Positions 63,464 through 64,000 of a stretch of 64,000 bases of DNA are shown one piece after another. The notes below the pieces were generated by a model. The model was not told the origin of the DNA. It did not search any database and saw only the letters and a program-made list of their open reading frames with translations. The position numbers and the translations under genes were made by a program. Within the stretch, counting starts at the first letter, position 1. Every line of letters starts with the position of its first letter. The stretch covers positions 372,001 through 436,000 of the forward strand of contig CAWCBG010000004.1 in assembly GCA_963793845.1 (NCBI GenBank), in the 5' to 3' direction. The DNA is from CAWCBG01 sp963793845. GTDB lineage: Bacteria; Acidobacteriota; Terriglobia; Terriglobales; Acidobacteriaceae.

Positions 63464-64000
63464 TCATCTCCTTCGCTGCCGGACCACCACGTCAAAGCTG
63501 ACTACGCCGTTCTCGTCGCGCGTCCCTATAAACGTGTACTGAGGATTAATGTTGTACTCGAACTGAATCACCTGCTGCGCCGACTGCGTAAGGTTGGTGA
63601 TGTAAGTGATGGTGATGTTGTTCGACACCTGCTGCTGCACCGTAAGGCGCGCGTTGGGATTGTTGTCGGGCCCTCCGACGGCCGGGTTGATCTTGATCGA
63701 ACTCACTCCAAAGAGCTTGGAAACCCGGTTCGTGACCGCCGCGTTGATGGCTTGACCCAGTATGGCGTTGGAGGCGCTCTCGGCAAAGCCGGTGGTAGGA
63801 ATCGTGGTGGTGCCGCCTGCGCTGCCCTCTGCCTGGGTACGTCCGAAGGCCAGCAAGGCAATGATGTCGTCGCTGGAGAGCGGCGGATCGGAGCGGTAGG
63901 TGGTGTTCAGCTTTTCCATGGTGCCGTGCAACCCGATGGTGATGTCGTAATCGCTCACATGGGTGGTGGCTTCCACGTCAAGAATGGGATTGATCCGGAC
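63464..64000 (-). CDS. TamB-like (DUF490) translocation protein, C-terminus (partial)
   Basis: Frame is open to the window edge (upstream codons read INPILDVEATTH). DYDITIGLHGTMEKL, LSSDDIIALLAFGRTQAE, INPAVGGPDNNPNARLTVQQQ and FEYNINPQYTFIGTRDENGVVSFDVVVRQRRR (quoted in part) match the C-terminal TamB/DUF490 domain, part of outer-membrane lipid and autotransporter delivery. The rest is outside the window. Confidence 0.85.
   Translation of the reverse strand, partial: VRINPILDVEATTHVSDYDITIGLHGTMEKLNTTYRSDPPLSSDDIIALLAFGRTQAEGSAGGTTTIPTTGFAESASNAILGQAINAAVTNRVSKLFGVSSIKINPAVGGPDNNPNARLTVQQQVSNNITITYITNLTQSAQQVIQFEYNINPQYTFIGTRDENGVVSFDVVVRQRRR

Overview
The window looks like chromosome from an Acidobacteriota bacterium, probably a Terriglobia / Koribacter-type lineage. 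This is inferred from the gene mix: three PEP-CTERM surface proteins, several secreted beta-propellers, a bacillithiol deacetylase (BshB1), a coiled-coil outer-membrane porin, DUF3800 and IS1595 mobile genes, and many short intergenic repeats in GC-rich sequence. No rRNA operon, CRISPR array, replication origin or prophage was seen. The only tRNA is tRNA-Phe(GAA).

Layout. 1-8.9 kb is mostly housekeeping: DinB-like protein, acetylornithine-type aminotransferase, cation:proton antiporter, murB, amidase, DHA2 efflux pump and a cytidylate-kinase-like protein. 9-16.2 kb holds secreted propellers, a Fur regulator, a penicillin-acylase-family hydrolase and a PEP-CTERM protein. 16.4-27.4 kb carries a homocysteine methyltransferase/MTHFR fusion, xseB, an ATP-dependent DNA ligase, a polyprenyl synthase, two PIN-toxin/antitoxin pairs, bshB1, small hydrolases and transferases, dut and an ornithine-cyclodeaminase-family enzyme. 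27.4-30.3 kb has a porin, an OmpA-like lipid-free protein and tRNA-Phe. 30.5-32.6 kb is a complete IS1595-family element: 31-bp terminal inverted repeats enclose a transposase and a two-gene DUF3800 passenger operon.

The most distinctive region is 32.9-44.3 kb. Genes for the three parts of a biotin-dependent transcarboxylase (5S-like, 12S-like, 1.3S carrier, plus a small accessory protein) are followed by a polyhydroxyalkanoate (PHA) locus: class III synthase phaC/phaE, phasin, the regulator phaR, a second ketoreductase, and one 894-codon frame. That frame joins an unknown N-terminal region, a KAS III (FabH-like) condensing domain and a FabG/PhaB-type ketoreductase domain. No thiolase (phaA) is present. 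A thiolase-independent route to 3-hydroxyacyl-CoA is therefore plausible: malonyl-type extender plus acyl-CoA condensed by KAS III, reduced by the KR domain and polymerised by PhaCE. The 5S-like subunit has lost two of the four metal ligands known from the Propionibacterium enzyme, so the source of its carboxyl group is an open question.

44.4-58.9 kb is a mixture of exported and signalling proteins: M20 peptidase, effector-binding domain protein, STAS proteins, MscS channel, LssY_C protein, epimerase and a polynucleotide-kinase-like ATPase. 59.3-63.3 kb is a glycolytic cluster, gap-pgk-macrodomain-tpiA. The window ends in the C-terminus of a TamB-like protein.

Caution: at least six genes (murB, amidase, penicillin acylase, HMT/MTHFR, ornithine-cyclodeaminase family, phaR) and probably two more (cytidylate kinase-like, DinB) are each broken by a single small indel, sometimes in a short homopolymer or a GC run. 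The density in otherwise intact housekeeping genes points to sequence or assembly error more than to decay, and it bears on whether the 894-codon fusion is real.
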